A stretch of DNA of 64,000 bases from Photobacterium swingsii (GCF_024346715.1 NZ_AP024852.1:992001-1056000), one strand, 5' to 3'; shown: positions 7,790-16,884, counted from the stretch's first letter. The notes: generated by a model not told the origin, from the letters alone. Numbers and translations are program-made.

Positions 7790-9085
7790 TTAAAAGCGGT
7801 TAGCGACAGTTATCGCAATGGATTGGCTATCATAATTAGCTTTAAATTTAGTATTATCGAGCTGAGTATCGCTGTATATATACTTAATACCCGCTTCCCA
7901 GGCTGGGTTGATTTGATATTGCAAGCCGGCTTCAGCTGCGGCGTAACTATCACCATCCCAGAATTGGTATTGTGCTTTTGCCAAAATAGAAAGCTGATCA
8001 GTAAAGTTATACTGAGTTTTTGCTGCTAGGTTTGGCATTGCTCGCCACGTTTCGTCACTGGCGAACTTTCCACCTTGATCTTGATCGACAGACACCTTGA
8101 TCCAATGGGCGTATAAACCTAAACCAAAATCAACGTTGAATTTGTCATTAACTTTATAACCTTTGTATACCGAAGACCCTAGCATCCAATGACGAAAGGC
8201 AGTGAATAATTGTCCATCGCTTGAGGTATAGGTAGTGCCATCTACCGTAAAGGGCTTGGTTGCTTTACCGCGGCGACGGGTTTCACTTGGAATAAATTCC
8301 AATTCAAAACTGTTGTCGTTGGCTAATTCAAGTTGGTAATTGATGTATGAAAAGGGTTGGTATTCATCGATGAGTTCGGAGCCGGCTAGAAACTCTGTGG
8401 CGCCAAATTGCCCTGAACTGTCGGCAAGGTTTACACCTACCCCGAGCTCAATGCGGTGTTTACGGTCGGTTGAGACGATTTGATAGCTGGCACGGTCGCG
8501 TTTACTGTCGGAGAATGCCTCCTCAGTTAGTGTGACCCCCAAAGCTATACCGTCTTCCGTTGGTTGTGCATTAAAGTAAACACCTTCAGTACGGTATGGC
8601 GAAACAAAATATTGATTAACCAAAAATGCGATACCAGCACCTGCAACTACATCACCGGCATAGTGGTGATTACCATGAAGACGACTCACCGCGACTAATG
8701 TCGCACCTGTATACGCAGGGATCCCCCAAGCTGCACCATAGCGAGACTGTAAAAACGCAGCGCCAGAGAAAGCGGCAGACGTATGGCCTGACGGAAATGA
8801 GTGCCAGTTACTTTCATTAGGACGCTTACGACCTATGGTGAATTTCATCCCTTGAACGATTGCTTGCGTAGATGCTGTGGCGTAAACAAGCTGTTTTGCA
8901 CCTTCTGCATCATCATACATCCATGCAGCAAAAAGGCCGGTAGCGGGTAATAAAATTTGTAGCATGTCACCCGCTTCGACAAATTCGTCATTGTTGGTAC
9001 GGGTGATTTCATTGTCGCTAGCTAATGTATAGCTTGGCAGCAACATTGCTGAGCTCAGTAAGAAAGAAAGTGCTTTATGTTTCAT
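7790..9085 (-). CDS. PAP2 phosphatase fused to a C-terminal outer-membrane barrel-like domain
   Basis: A 431-residue protein. Start at 9085 chosen because it gives a signal peptide (MKHKALSFLLSSAMLLPSYTLA) and has AAGGA upstream; an upstream in-frame start at 9148 adds 21 non-signal residues. The phosphatase motifs of the PAP2/acid-phosphatase family are all present: KFTIGRKRP, FPSGHTSA and SRLHGNHHYAGD, so it probably dephosphorylates a lipid or isoprenoid phosphate on the periplasmic side. After about residue 185 the sequence changes to alternating, aromatic-rich strands with repeated GLQYQ/KAQYQFWDGD patterns and ends in VANRF, a typical barrel terminus. The combination of a lipid phosphatase with an outer-membrane barrel suggests action at the outer membrane. 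Monocistronic. Confidence 0.8.
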   Translation of the reverse strand: MKHKALSFLLSSAMLLPSYTLASDNEITRTNNDEFVEAGDMLQILLPATGLFAAWMYDDAEGAKQLVYATASTQAIVQGMKFTIGRKRPNESNWHSFPSGHTSAAFSGAAFLQSRYGAAWGIPAYTGATLVAVSRLHGNHHYAGDVVAGAGIAFLVNQYFVSPYRTEGVYFNAQPTEDGIALGVTLTEEAFSDSKRDRASYQIVSTDRKHRIELGVGVNLADSSGQFGATEFLAGSELIDEYQPFSYINYQLELANDNSFELEFIPSETRRRGKATKPFTVDGTTYTSSDGQLFTAFRHWMLGSSVYKGYKVNDKFNVDFGLGLYAHWIKVSVDQDQGGKFASDETWRAMPNLAAKTQYNFTDQLSILAKAQYQFWDGDSYAAAEAGLQYQINPAWEAGIKYIYSDTQLDNTKFKANYDSQSIAITVANRF

Positions 9086-9312
9086 TTTACATCCTTGTTG
9101 TTCATTGCATCTTAGAGTGTAGATAGTACAAATGAACAACTTCAACAAAGGTGAATAGCTGTCTTTATTGTATCGACTAACACTTCTATTTCGGACGAAT
9201 AAAAAGTCTTTAATGCTAAAAAACTACAAGAAAGTATAATTCAATTAGAAGCATGAATGGAACTTAATGGAAGTATAAACTTACTTAATTGCTTTTATAC
9301 ATATGAGCAAAT

Positions 9313-9477
9313 CTAGCTTTTATTTTTTAGTTTTTCTTCTAAATCTTTTTTGACCATAGCTAGTGCTGATAACGCGATTTCAGGGGCAATTTCATTGCTT
9401 TCGAGTAAGTAAATAAGGTCGACCGCCAACTTAATATCCTCTGGTGCGTTATCTAGTGGGGATGTTTTTTCTGTCAT
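9313..9477 (-). CDS. ybaM: YbaM, small DUF2496 protein
   Basis: A 54-residue ORF that begins [20 protein letters not shown] and continues [10 protein letters not shown]...VKKDLEEKL. It matches the YbaM family (E. coli protein 53 residues with ENAPDDVKLAVDLI and IVKRDYEKKL, from memory). In E. coli ybaM follows priC; here a histone-deacetylase-like gene sits between priC and ybaM, with 19 bases between that gene and ybaM, so it is the likely last cistron of the dinG-to-ybaM group. A GAGAAG precedes the start. Function unknown. Confidence 0.88.
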   Translation of the reverse strand: MTEKTSPLDNAPEDIKLAVDLIYLLESNEIAPEIALSALAMVKKDLEEKLKNKS

Positions 9478-9496
9478 ATTCTTCTCAGTAATATAA

Positions 9497-10408
9497 TTAA
9501 ACGAGGGTTAAAGCAGCTTTGATTAATTGGCTATGTAATGCGACTAACTGTTGGTGATCAGAACGATAGCCACCACCGATAACCGCTGCAACGGGAATAG
9601 CATGTTGCTGGCATAGCGTCAGTACAAAAAGATCACGTTGATACAGACCATCAAGACAGACATCGAAGTAGCCGAGTTCATCGTCAGCATGAATATCGAC
9701 GCCTGCATCGTAAATGACTAAGTCTGGCTGATGCTGTGCAATCGCTAATTGCACTATAGGCAGAAATGTACTGAGGTATTCTTTCGTTGTTGTTTGGCGT
9801 GGTAATGCTAAATCTATGGTGGAGTTTGGCTTTCTCGCCGGAAAGTTTTTATCACAGTGCACAGAAAAAGTGATGATATTGTCGTGCTCAGCACAAAGTG
9901 TCGCTGTGCCATCCCCATGGTGTACATCACAGTCGATAATCATTACCTTATCGATATTGTCTAGCTTCAGTGCTTGTTTGGCCGCTATGGCTAAGTCATT
10001 AAAGAGGCAAAAGCCACTGCCAAAATCATGGTGGGCATGGTGATAACCACCACTAAGGTGTATTGCAAGACCATATTGCTGGGCCAGCTCAACTGTGCGC
10101 CAAGTTCCACCTGCTGATGTCAGTGTACGCTGTATTAATTGCTCACTCCAAGGAAAGCCAATACGACGCATTTTGGCTGCCGGTAGGGTGTTATTTACTA
10201 ATGCATCGACGTAATCAGGATGATGAACCGATTTTACTGTATCAATAGAAAGGGGGGCGGGTTGGAAAAATGCCATGCGCTGCACATCATTGCGATGAAA
10301 TGCCACGGATAAATGATCATACAATCGACGGTATTTACTGAGTGGATAGCGGTGTTCTGGCGGCAAATCCAGTTGCGAGTAAATCGTGTGATAAACCAGC
10401 GGTAGCAT
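9497..10408 (-). CDS. Histone-deacetylase-family zinc hydrolase
   Basis: A 303-residue class II-like HDAC/acetylpolyamine amidohydrolase family member of bacteria. Motifs in order: the tandem histidines [19 protein letters not shown], the first metal-site segment [10 protein letters not shown], and the second metal Asp in [14 protein letters not shown], then GGGY near the C-terminus. It should remove acyl groups from a lysine, polyamine or related small molecule in the cytoplasm; which one is not evident. It begins two bases after the priC stop codon and is followed closely by ybaM, so it is translated within the same leftward unit. Its presence between priC and ybaM interrupts an otherwise conserved enterobacterial pair. 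Confidence 0.9.
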   Translation of the reverse strand: MLPLVYHTIYSQLDLPPEHRYPLSKYRRLYDHLSVAFHRNDVQRMAFFQPAPLSIDTVKSVHHPDYVDALVNNTLPAAKMRRIGFPWSEQLIQRTLTSAGGTWRTVELAQQYGLAIHLSGGYHHAHHDFGSGFCLFNDLAIAAKQALKLDNIDKVMIIDCDVHHGDGTATLCAEHDNIITFSVHCDKNFPARKPNSTIDLALPRQTTTKEYLSTFLPIVQLAIAQHQPDLVIYDAGVDIHADDELGYFDVCLDGLYQRDLFVLTLCQQHAIPVAAVIGGGYRSDHQQLVALHSQLIKAALTLV

Positions 10409-10410
10409 GA

Positions 10411-10962
10411 TTAACCCTGACGCTCTCTGATCGTAATGTGTTTTTCAATTTTAGTGACGGCAGCTTGACAGCGCTGTACGCGACCTTCTAACGCCAGTAT
10501 TTCTTTTTGGATCACTTGTTGCTCTGCCAGTGTTCGGCAGTTATTGAGCAGCATTGTTTTATCGCGCTTCATACCGATCAAGCGACGCTCCCATTCTTGG
10601 TGTTTCGCTAGATCTTGGTACAACTCATGGATAGGTACCTGGTTAGTATTGCTTTGTTGCGGTTCGTTTTTTCTAATGCTTTGTGTGGCAAGCTCGCGCT
10701 GAACGGCTTGTATTTGCGCTACGATTTTGTCGCAAATATGCGCTGTGCGAGAAGCGAGCAAACGTCCAGATCGTTGCTCTCGTTGCAGCGATTTTATTTC
10801 GTTACTGATTTCTTCTACGCAAGGTGTGATTAATTTACTGCGACTGAGGAAGAGCTGTTCATCAAATAAAGGGCGAGGCGCTTCACCGCGCTGGCGATCG
10901 ACAGCTGCGGCTTCTTTTAATAACTGATCGACATGCGCTTTTAATTTTGAAACATCAAACAT
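10411..10962 (-). CDS. priC: Primosomal replication protein PriC
   Basis: A 183-residue, mostly helical, basic protein. It matches E. coli PriC over its length: FD..LF..R, then the C-terminal ERRL..M...K..L, LAEQQ, and EGRVQRCQAAVTKIEKHI pattern. PriC helps reload DnaB helicase on stalled forks in the PriA-independent restart route, binding SSB and fork DNA. The gene lies downstream of dinG and the TSUP permease and directly upstream of the HDAC-like gene with a 2-base gap. Its neighbours in E. coli (ybaN, ybaM, apt, dnaX) are also found in this window, supporting the assignment. Confidence 0.88.
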   Translation of the reverse strand: MFDVSKLKAHVDQLLKEAAAVDRQRGEAPRPLFDEQLFLSRSKLITPCVEEISNEIKSLQREQRSGRLLASRTAHICDKIVAQIQAVQRELATQSIRKNEPQQSNTNQVPIHELYQDLAKHQEWERRLIGMKRDKTMLLNNCRTLAEQQVIQKEILALEGRVQRCQAAVTKIEKHITIRERQG

Positions 10963-10999
10963 ACTGACTTAACCTTCTCTATAACTGACCAATGCTATA

Positions 11000-11773
11000 T
11001 TAGAACCAAGCCTGCCAAGCCAGTTTACCGGCAAGAATCACGACAACAGTAACAAAAACAGGGCGAATAAATTTTGCGCCAAAGCGAATGGCAGAATGCG
11101 CTCCAATATATGCGCCTATCATTAGACACACACCCATGGTTAAGCCTAGTGCGACATTAATATGACCTAAAATAGCAAAGGTAATGAGGGAGGTAATATT
11201 ACTGGTGAAGTTCATGGCTTTCGCAAGACCAGAAGCCAGAAGAATGTCTAACCGATACAGCGCCATACTTGAAACGGTCCAAAACGCGCCAGTACCAGGG
11301 CCTGCAACTCCGTCGTAGAAGCCAAGAAGACCGCCTTGTAACCACTGTTTTTTCTTTAGCTTGGGGTCATCTTTAGGCAGCTGGCGTTGTTCTCCTTTTG
11401 GCTGAGGGTGCCAAAGAGTATAAGCAGCGGCTGCTAAAATGATCAGGGGTAGGGCTTTCTCTAGCCACTCAGTACTGATGATATCGACGATCAGTGTGCC
11501 ACCAATCGCACCGGCTAGGGTGGCGATGAATGATAGTCGCCAGAAGTGTGGCGAAAATAGCTGTTTGCGATAATACGTCCAGGCTGCGGTTGATGAGGCA
11601 AAGGTTGCCGCTAGCTTATTGGTCCCAAGGGCAATATGTGGTGGAAGCCCTAGCGATAATAATGCAGGTACGGTAAGCATACCGCCACCACCTGCAACTG
11701 CATCAATAAACCCCGCTAAAAAAGCCACAAGGGCAAGGATTATTAGCGTGGTAGGTTCAATCATTTCTATCAT
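11000..11773 (-). CDS. TSUP-family (TauE/SafE, YfcA-like) membrane permease
   Basis: A 257-residue integral membrane protein with about eight hydrophobic segments. It carries the TSUP hallmarks: FLAGFIDAVAGGGGMLTVPAL near the N-terminus, GLPPHIALGTNKLAA, GGLLGFYDGVAGPGTGAFW in the middle and AKAMNFTSNI in the second half. These proteins export or import sulfur-containing or small organic anions; YfcA is the nearest E. coli relative. A second ATG nine bases in is also possible. It starts 14 bases after dinG ends and precedes priC by 37 bases, so it is probably co-transcribed with DNA-maintenance genes, although a functional link is not obvious. Confidence 0.88.
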   Translation of the reverse strand: MIEMIEPTTLIILALVAFLAGFIDAVAGGGGMLTVPALLSLGLPPHIALGTNKLAATFASSTAAWTYYRKQLFSPHFWRLSFIATLAGAIGGTLIVDIISTEWLEKALPLIILAAAAYTLWHPQPKGEQRQLPKDDPKLKKKQWLQGGLLGFYDGVAGPGTGAFWTVSSMALYRLDILLASGLAKAMNFTSNITSLITFAILGHINVALGLTMGVCLMIGAYIGAHSAIRFGAKFIRPVFVTVVVILAGKLAWQAWF

Positions 11774-11787
11774 TATGGCAATTCTGT

Positions 11788-13866
11788 TTATTTGTGTTCG
11801 ATAATCCGTTTGAACGGCGGTAATGAATCTAATAATGCTTTGCCATAACGGCGTGAAATCACGCGTCGGTCGAGCAAGACCACTCTACCAGAATCTTCTT
11901 CTTTACGCAGTAAACGACCAGCAGATTGAATTAGCTTTTTACTCGCCTCTGGTACAGAAATCTGTAAAAACGGGTTACCACCACGACTTTCGATGTATTC
12001 AGCGTGAGCCTCTTCGACAGGCGAGGTTGGCACGGCAAAAGGGATTTTGGTAATGATAAGGTTTTTAAGCAAATCACCTGGTAGATCAAGCCCTTCAGAG
12101 AAGCTCCCTGTACCAAATAAAATGCTCGGTACTTTATTTTTACAGTTCTCTTTATGTTTTTTTAGAATGGTGTGGCGAGCTTCATCACCTTGAACCAGCA
12201 GTTGCCATTTGTTTTTCTTGGCCAGTGGCTGCAAGCTCTCTGCTACCTTGTTCATTTGCCAATACGAAGAGAATAAGACCAAGCTTGCGGTCTCGCCTTC
12301 GAGATATTCGGGGAGGGTCTCAATCAAGAGTTCAGTAAATTTATCGGCTTGTGGTTCTAACGGTAACGCTGGAATCACTAAGCGCGCGTTATTTTGATAA
12401 TCAAACGGTGAAGCCAGAGCTAAAAACTTCCCACCATCGGATTCCGAAATACCTACCTGGCGGCAAAAGTAGGTAAATTGGTTAAGCGCACGTAATGTTG
12501 CAGAAACGAGGACGGCACCTGCTGCGCGGCTCCATAGCAGTTGGTCTAGGCGGTAGCCAACTTCAAGTGGCGAAACTTCGATAATGTAGTCATCTTCACG
12601 GTCGCCGCTTTTTTCTATCCAACGGGCAAGGGGAGCCCCTTTTTTGTTACAAGGCTGCGCCATTAGCGCCCAGACTTTTTCTAGGTTTTCTAACCTTTGC
12701 AGGTAAAATCCAGATTCAGCTAATGCGGGTTCTCCTTGGCGAGCACCAATTTCATTATCTTTTAATCGTTCTGAAATTAAGTCATGGAGTTTGCCTAGTG
12801 CTTGTAACGCTTTCTTACTGGCATCTTTACACCCTTTGGCTTCTTCTTGTAGCCAAGCGGGAAGCTCACCATGTTCAAAGCGATAAATGCCATCTTTACT
12901 GAAATGGCTTGGATCAATATTGGCTGCGATTTGGCGCAGAGTTGGAATAAGGTGCTGAATGTTTTCTTGTAGCGAAGATTGAAAACGCCCAGCTTTACTG
13001 TAATCCGCGAGTTCAGCAAGTTTACCGACAGATTGATTGAGCTTTTCTAACCAATTGGTTGCGCCTTTTAAGCTGGCAGCCGCAGACGAAAAGTCACGTG
13101 CTACTTGTGGTAGGTGATGGGCCTCATCGATTACATAAATCGTTTGTTCGGGTTCTGGTAAAATTACGCCACCACCAAGCTCAATATCTGCCATTAGCAG
13201 TGCATGGTTGGCGATAATGACGTCAGCTTTATCTAAATGTTCGCGTGCTTTAGCAAAAGGGCACTGACGGTGTTTGGGTAATCCAGCATGACAGCTGTGT
13301 TTATCTGCCACAATTTGCTGCCATACGCGATCGGGGACTTGTTTTGGCCAACCATCACGGTCACCATCCCATTTACCTGATTCATAAGCACTTTTCATTC
13401 TTGTCAAAAGTTCTAAATCAGACTTTTTAGGTTTTTCTTGCCAAAAACTCATCTGGTCTTCGCTATTTCCGTCACACGATGCTGCTAACTTATGCCCACA
13501 GCAGTAGCGTTGACGTCCTTTTGCCAAAATAAAGCTGAATTCTTTTGGGAAAATGCGGTTAAACAAGGGTAAGTCTTTCTCAATGAGCTGTTCTTGCAAA
13601 GCGACGGTTGCAGTCGAAATAAGTAGCTTCTTATTGTTAAACAGTACAAAAGGAATGCCTGCGATCAAATAAGACAGAGATTTTCCGATCCCTGTTCCCG
13701 CCTCTGCCACTAACATTCGGTTCTTTTTATGGTATTCGCCAGCCAATGTTTTGGCTATTTCTGCAACAAGGTAGTTCTGCGCACGCCTTGGGCGGAAGTT
13801 ATCAAGTTGGCTTCCTAGGTTTTCATAGCATTGCTTGATATCGCGTTTTATTTGGCTGTGTAACAT
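11788..13866 (-). CDS. dinG: ATP-dependent DNA helicase DinG
   Basis: A 692-residue XPD-like superfamily 2 helicase. Walker A is AEAGTGIGKSLSY, the DEAH box is VIDEAHHLP, and motif VI is SAGRLLRKEEDSGRV. The four iron-sulfur cluster cysteines lie between motifs I and II in two clusters (GRQRYCCG / HSCHAG / QCPFAKAREH), as in E. coli DinG. DinG unwinds 5'-3', resolving R-loops, D-loops and G-quadruplexes and helping replication pass transcribed genes. It is the first gene of the leftward group dinG-TSUP-priC-HDAC-ybaM. No clear LexA box was seen in the short upstream region. Confidence 0.92.
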   Translation of the reverse strand: MLHSQIKRDIKQCYENLGSQLDNFRPRRAQNYLVAEIAKTLAGEYHKKNRMLVAEAGTGIGKSLSYLIAGIPFVLFNNKKLLISTATVALQEQLIEKDLPLFNRIFPKEFSFILAKGRQRYCCGHKLAASCDGNSEDQMSFWQEKPKKSDLELLTRMKSAYESGKWDGDRDGWPKQVPDRVWQQIVADKHSCHAGLPKHRQCPFAKAREHLDKADVIIANHALLMADIELGGGVILPEPEQTIYVIDEAHHLPQVARDFSSAAASLKGATNWLEKLNQSVGKLAELADYSKAGRFQSSLQENIQHLIPTLRQIAANIDPSHFSKDGIYRFEHGELPAWLQEEAKGCKDASKKALQALGKLHDLISERLKDNEIGARQGEPALAESGFYLQRLENLEKVWALMAQPCNKKGAPLARWIEKSGDREDDYIIEVSPLEVGYRLDQLLWSRAAGAVLVSATLRALNQFTYFCRQVGISESDGGKFLALASPFDYQNNARLVIPALPLEPQADKFTELLIETLPEYLEGETASLVLFSSYWQMNKVAESLQPLAKKNKWQLLVQGDEARHTILKKHKENCKNKVPSILFGTGSFSEGLDLPGDLLKNLIITKIPFAVPTSPVEEAHAEYIESRGGNPFLQISVPEASKKLIQSAGRLLRKEEDSGRVVLLDRRVISRRYGKALLDSLPPFKRIIEHK

Positions 13867-14400
13867 ATAAGTAACGTATTAAATGGCAAGGAAGCTGATT
13901 ATAACACGAACATCTGAATGTGAGCGGGGGCAAATAAATTGAACAACTTTGAATCTAAATGAGATTTTGGTCACGAAAATAAATTGAACTCAACATGAAC
14001 GCGCAAGGTGGTTGTCGATAAAACACTAACTTAACTAAAAAATCAGTGTTTTATAATATATATGACCAATGCCACCGTTGGTTTTGGTATTTTGTGGTTT
14101 TTTGTGTTGTTATTTTGTCATTTTAAAAAACGATTAACCGTGCTAAATAGAACTTTTTTGTCTTTTGTTTCTTTTGTTGTTGCACCTATCCTATTGAATA
14201 ATAATGAATAAATGTTTTTTGATTTATTTTTTGAACTATTTGACACCTAGGCGAAAACTCTGTCAGGATAGCCCCGCAATCAAATTGCTTTAGATGATTA
14301 TTCTTTTGGTATTAACCGGGTGGTCTTCTAAAAAAACATAATAGAAAAGGAATTCTGGAAATAGGAATTCCATTCCAAATAAGAAAAGGCAGTGGATCTC
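13867..14400 (+). promoter_or_regulatory. Long T-rich upstream region of the major porin gene
   Basis: 534 bases without a convincing gene. It contains seven TTTTG motifs on the plus strand between 14082 and 14176 (14082, 14090, 14100, 14113, 14156, 14163, 14172), a 10-bp inverted repeat ATAAAACACT / AGTGTTTTAT (14019-14028 and 14045-14054), a TTGACA hexamer at 14240 that could be a -35 element (no good -10 at standard spacing), and a GGAATTC...GGAATTCC repeat at 14349-14371 just upstream of the start. ToxR in V. cholerae recognises tandem TTTTGAT-like repeats and controls porins, so this is a plausible ToxR/OmpR-type control region (inference). Confidence 0.45.
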
Positions 14401-15423
14401 ATGAAAAAGACTCTTTTAGCACTTACAGTTCCAGCACTTCTAGTAGCTGGTTCTGCTTCTGCAGCAGTATCTCTATACGACCAAGACGGTACTCAAGTTA
14501 CTATGTCTGGTGCTGCTGAAGTTCAGTACTACCGTTCAGCTAAAGCTGATGCATTCGCAAAAGCAGCTGATACAGATGCAGACGCATCTATCCGTATCGA
14601 TGACGGTGACCTAGCACTACGCGTTCAACACCAAGTAAACGCTGACCTATACGCTCTAGGTGCTATCGAACTAGCAATCGGCGAATCTAAAGATAATAAA
14701 GTATCTCAAGGTAAGAGCTCTGGCGACGTAGTGAACGACGGTCTATACGTTGGTCTAGGTGGTAACTTCGGTGAAGTTACTTTCGGTCGTCAACTAGCTA
14801 TCATCGATGATGCTGGTGTTGGTGTTGATATCGAGCTGAAAGACACAGCTGGTGTTAACTACGAAGATACTGACATGGATCAGTACATCAAATACCGCTT
14901 CTCTGGTGAGAAATTCTGGGCTGGTGCTGGTTACAACATCGCTCAAGAAGATGCTACTGGCAAAAAAGGCGAAGAACTACTAGAAATCGCTGCTGGTGTT
15001 CCATTTGGTGATTTTGAAGCACGTGCTTACTACGCTGATTTCAAAAATGAGCAATTTAAAAATGACGCTGGCGTTGTCGTTGGTACAGAACAAACTGCAT
15101 GGGATCTAGAATTTGTTTACGCAGCTGGTCCTATCTACGTTGGTGCACTATACGGCCAATCTGATGATGGTTCTGACACAGACAGCGATATCAAAACTTG
15201 GGAACTTGCTGGTTCTTACACACTAGGTAAGAACACATTTGGTCTTGGCTACGCACAAAACTCTGGCGATGCTAAAGCTCAAGACGCAATGAACCTTTAC
15301 GCAAACGTTGCTCACCAACTGACTGCTAACACTCGTGCTTACGTTGAACTAGGCTACGAAGATGTTAAAGCTGTTGAAGAAAAAGGCTTCGGTTACGTAG
15401 TAGGTATGGAAGTTAAATTCTAA
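14401..15423 (+). CDS. General porin, OmpH/OmpL (OmpU-like) type
   Basis: A 340-residue Gram-negative porin. The ATG at 14401 is preferred over the GTG nine bases upstream because it directly starts a signal peptide (MKKTLLALTVPALLVAGSASA). The mature protein begins AVSLYDQDGT and has the porin pattern VGLGGNFGEVTFGRQ, GAGYNIAQE, GLGYAQNSGD and a terminal VVGMEVKF with final Phe. Codon use is strongly biased to highly expressed codons (GGT, GCT, CTA, GAA), unlike most neighbours, which fits an abundant outer-membrane protein. In Photobacterium and Vibrio such porins are governed by ToxR; toxRS are in this window. A UUCG-capped terminator follows. Whether it is ompH or ompL cannot be settled from sequence alone. 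Confidence 0.9.
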   Translation: MKKTLLALTVPALLVAGSASAAVSLYDQDGTQVTMSGAAEVQYYRSAKADAFAKAADTDADASIRIDDGDLALRVQHQVNADLYALGAIELAIGESKDNKVSQGKSSGDVVNDGLYVGLGGNFGEVTFGRQLAIIDDAGVGVDIELKDTAGVNYEDTDMDQYIKYRFSGEKFWAGAGYNIAQEDATGKKGEELLEIAAGVPFGDFEARAYYADFKNEQFKNDAGVVVGTEQTAWDLEFVYAAGPIYVGALYGQSDDGSDTDSDIKTWELAGSYTLGKNTFGLGYAQNSGDAKAQDAMNLYANVAHQLTANTRAYVELGYEDVKAVEEKGFGYVVGMEVKF

Positions 15424-15468
15424 TCACGCTTTTTAGCGAATTAGGAAATAAAATTTCCCCCTATATTT

Positions 15469-15494
15469 AAAAGCCGCCTTCGGGCGGCTTTTTT
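15469..15494 (+). terminator. UUCG-tetraloop terminator after porin
   Basis: AAAAGCCGCC, loop TTCG, GGCGGC followed by TTTTTT: a strong, perfect intrinsic terminator. Confidence 0.92.
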
Positions 15495-15598
15495 CGTTTA
15501 TCGCTGGGATACAACGCTCAGTGACTTAGATGGATTGGTATTAGCAGTATTGATATTATTTAGATCGCTATTTAGGTGCTTTGAAGGAGTAAAGAGTA

Positions 15599-16246
15599 AT
15601 GAATAAAACAGTGGTTGGGTTCGCCCTTAGCTTGGTATTTGCCGCTTCCGCACAAGCGAATACGTTAGAAACAGAATATGGCTTATCAGTACTGGCGATT
15701 AACGGTGTTGCTGTGAACAGTGATAACGCTATCGCTGATAACACCTATGATATTGTTGAGGGAAAAAACCAAGTGGTTATCCGTGGCGAAAAAATGTTAC
15801 GTCGTGGTACCAAAACGGAACTCTTCAGTACTCGACCTTTTATTATGAGCTTTGACACTAAAGATGATGTCATGATTCGTTTCCCTGAAGCTGCGAGCAA
15901 TTACCGCGCGGCAGAGACTGAATTTCGCAATGACGAACCAAAGTGGAGTGTAATGGTTGGTGGTACTGCATTGTCGTATCAAGCGGAAGTACTACCAGGT
16001 GGTGGCGGCTTTATTCCGTACTCTGATATTGAAGAGCTAGTGGCTAACTATAACCAAGACAAAGGCATTGCGTTAGAGCAAGGTAAACCAACAGATATGA
16101 CTAAAGCTGCAGTGGTGGTGAATGACGCGGGTGAAGTGACGATTACTGGCGATTCTCTAGCACAGCTTAAACTTTGGTATACCAAAGCCTCTGCAAAAGA
16201 AAAGAAAGCCTTTAAGATCTGGATGGCAGAGCAAGAGTTTAAGTAA
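15599..16246 (+). CDS. DUF2057 (YccT-like) secreted protein
   Basis: A 215-residue protein with a signal peptide (MNKTVVGFALSLVFAASAQA) and the DUF2057 pattern: LSVLAINGVAV, a VEGKNQVVIRGEK stretch, TRPFIMSFDT and the C-terminal LKLWYTKASAKEKKAFKIWM. The E. coli relative YccT (CsgI) acts in the periplasm and restrains curli assembly, but the Vibrionaceae members are uncharacterised and no curli genes are near. AAGGAG (15584-15589) supports the start at 15599. It stands alone between the porin terminator and the leftward zinc-finger gene. Confidence 0.85.
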   Translation: MNKTVVGFALSLVFAASAQANTLETEYGLSVLAINGVAVNSDNAIADNTYDIVEGKNQVVIRGEKMLRRGTKTELFSTRPFIMSFDTKDDVMIRFPEAASNYRAAETEFRNDEPKWSVMVGGTALSYQAEVLPGGGGFIPYSDIEELVANYNQDKGIALEQGKPTDMTKAAVVVNDAGEVTITGDSLAQLKLWYTKASAKEKKAFKIWMAEQEFK

Positions 16247-16458
16247 TAGAGAAAGTGTTTAACGCTAGAATTGCAGGGCATTGATAGCGTTAATTAAACA
16301 TGATGAGCAAGCTGCATTTAGGGGTAAAGTGCAGCTTAACGATAGCGCTACTCACTGATTTACCAGTTCGTTAGTCGCAATGTTTGACCATAGCTAGAGC
16401 CGCAACCTTGAAAGCGGATCTGGCATGATCTTTATGATCTTTCATGAGTTAGGGTAAT

Positions 16459-16824
16459 TTATTCATCATGGTGATAGCGGCTATGGGCTCGGCATGATCG
16501 GCAACGTGCTTGAGCAGGATCTTTGATTAAATCTTCTGTTTCAATTTCTTCCTCGCAATCGGCACATAAGCCATACATACCTAATGTCAGTGTACACACG
16601 GCGGCATCCACTTTTTCCACTTTGGTTGCAAGTTCGAGTAAGTCTGGAATATAAGATGATTTGGCCATCTTAATCAGTTCATTTAATTCAAGCTGTTTCA
16701 TTGTCGTGACGTTCGACATTAATGAGTGCGTGACTATTTCATGTCGAAGCGATGCGGTTAAAGCTTCATATTGCGCCTCTAAATCATGCTGAAGCACATT
16801 ATTAATTCTCTCTGGGTTAGCCAT
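16459..16824 (-). CDS. DksA/TraR-family C4 zinc-finger protein
   Basis: A 121-residue protein whose C-terminal third has the DksA/TraR zinc finger, CADC (about residues 87-90) and CRSC (about 107-110), followed by a short helix tail. The N-terminal 75 residues are predicted helical, matching the coiled coil that enters the RNA polymerase secondary channel. It is shorter than DksA (151) and longer than TraR (73). I do not see the acidic DxxDxA tip motif of DksA, so its effect on polymerase may differ. An FNR-like palindrome lies 60 bases upstream of its start. The true dksA gene is expected elsewhere on the chromosome. Confidence 0.82.
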   Translation of the reverse strand: MANPERINNVLQHDLEAQYEALTASLRHEIVTHSLMSNVTTMKQLELNELIKMAKSSYIPDLLELATKVEKVDAAVCTLTLGMYGLCADCEEEIETEDLIKDPAQARCRSCRAHSRYHHDE

Positions 16825-16884
16825 AATCTATTATTCTTTTCGTGTTAACGTTTTTTCAGTCTAAATCTCTTTAGATTCATGATC

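Noticed and set aside
14062-14210. A 48-codon ORF in the porin upstream region
   Set aside because: No ribosome-binding site, composition dominated by the T-rich tract (Phe, Leu, Val), and no family resemblance; better explained as regulatory DNA.
15530-15545. GATTGGTATTA as a fourth repeat copy
   Set aside because: Only the terminal motif matches; no core or second end is present, so it is mentioned as a possible remnant only.
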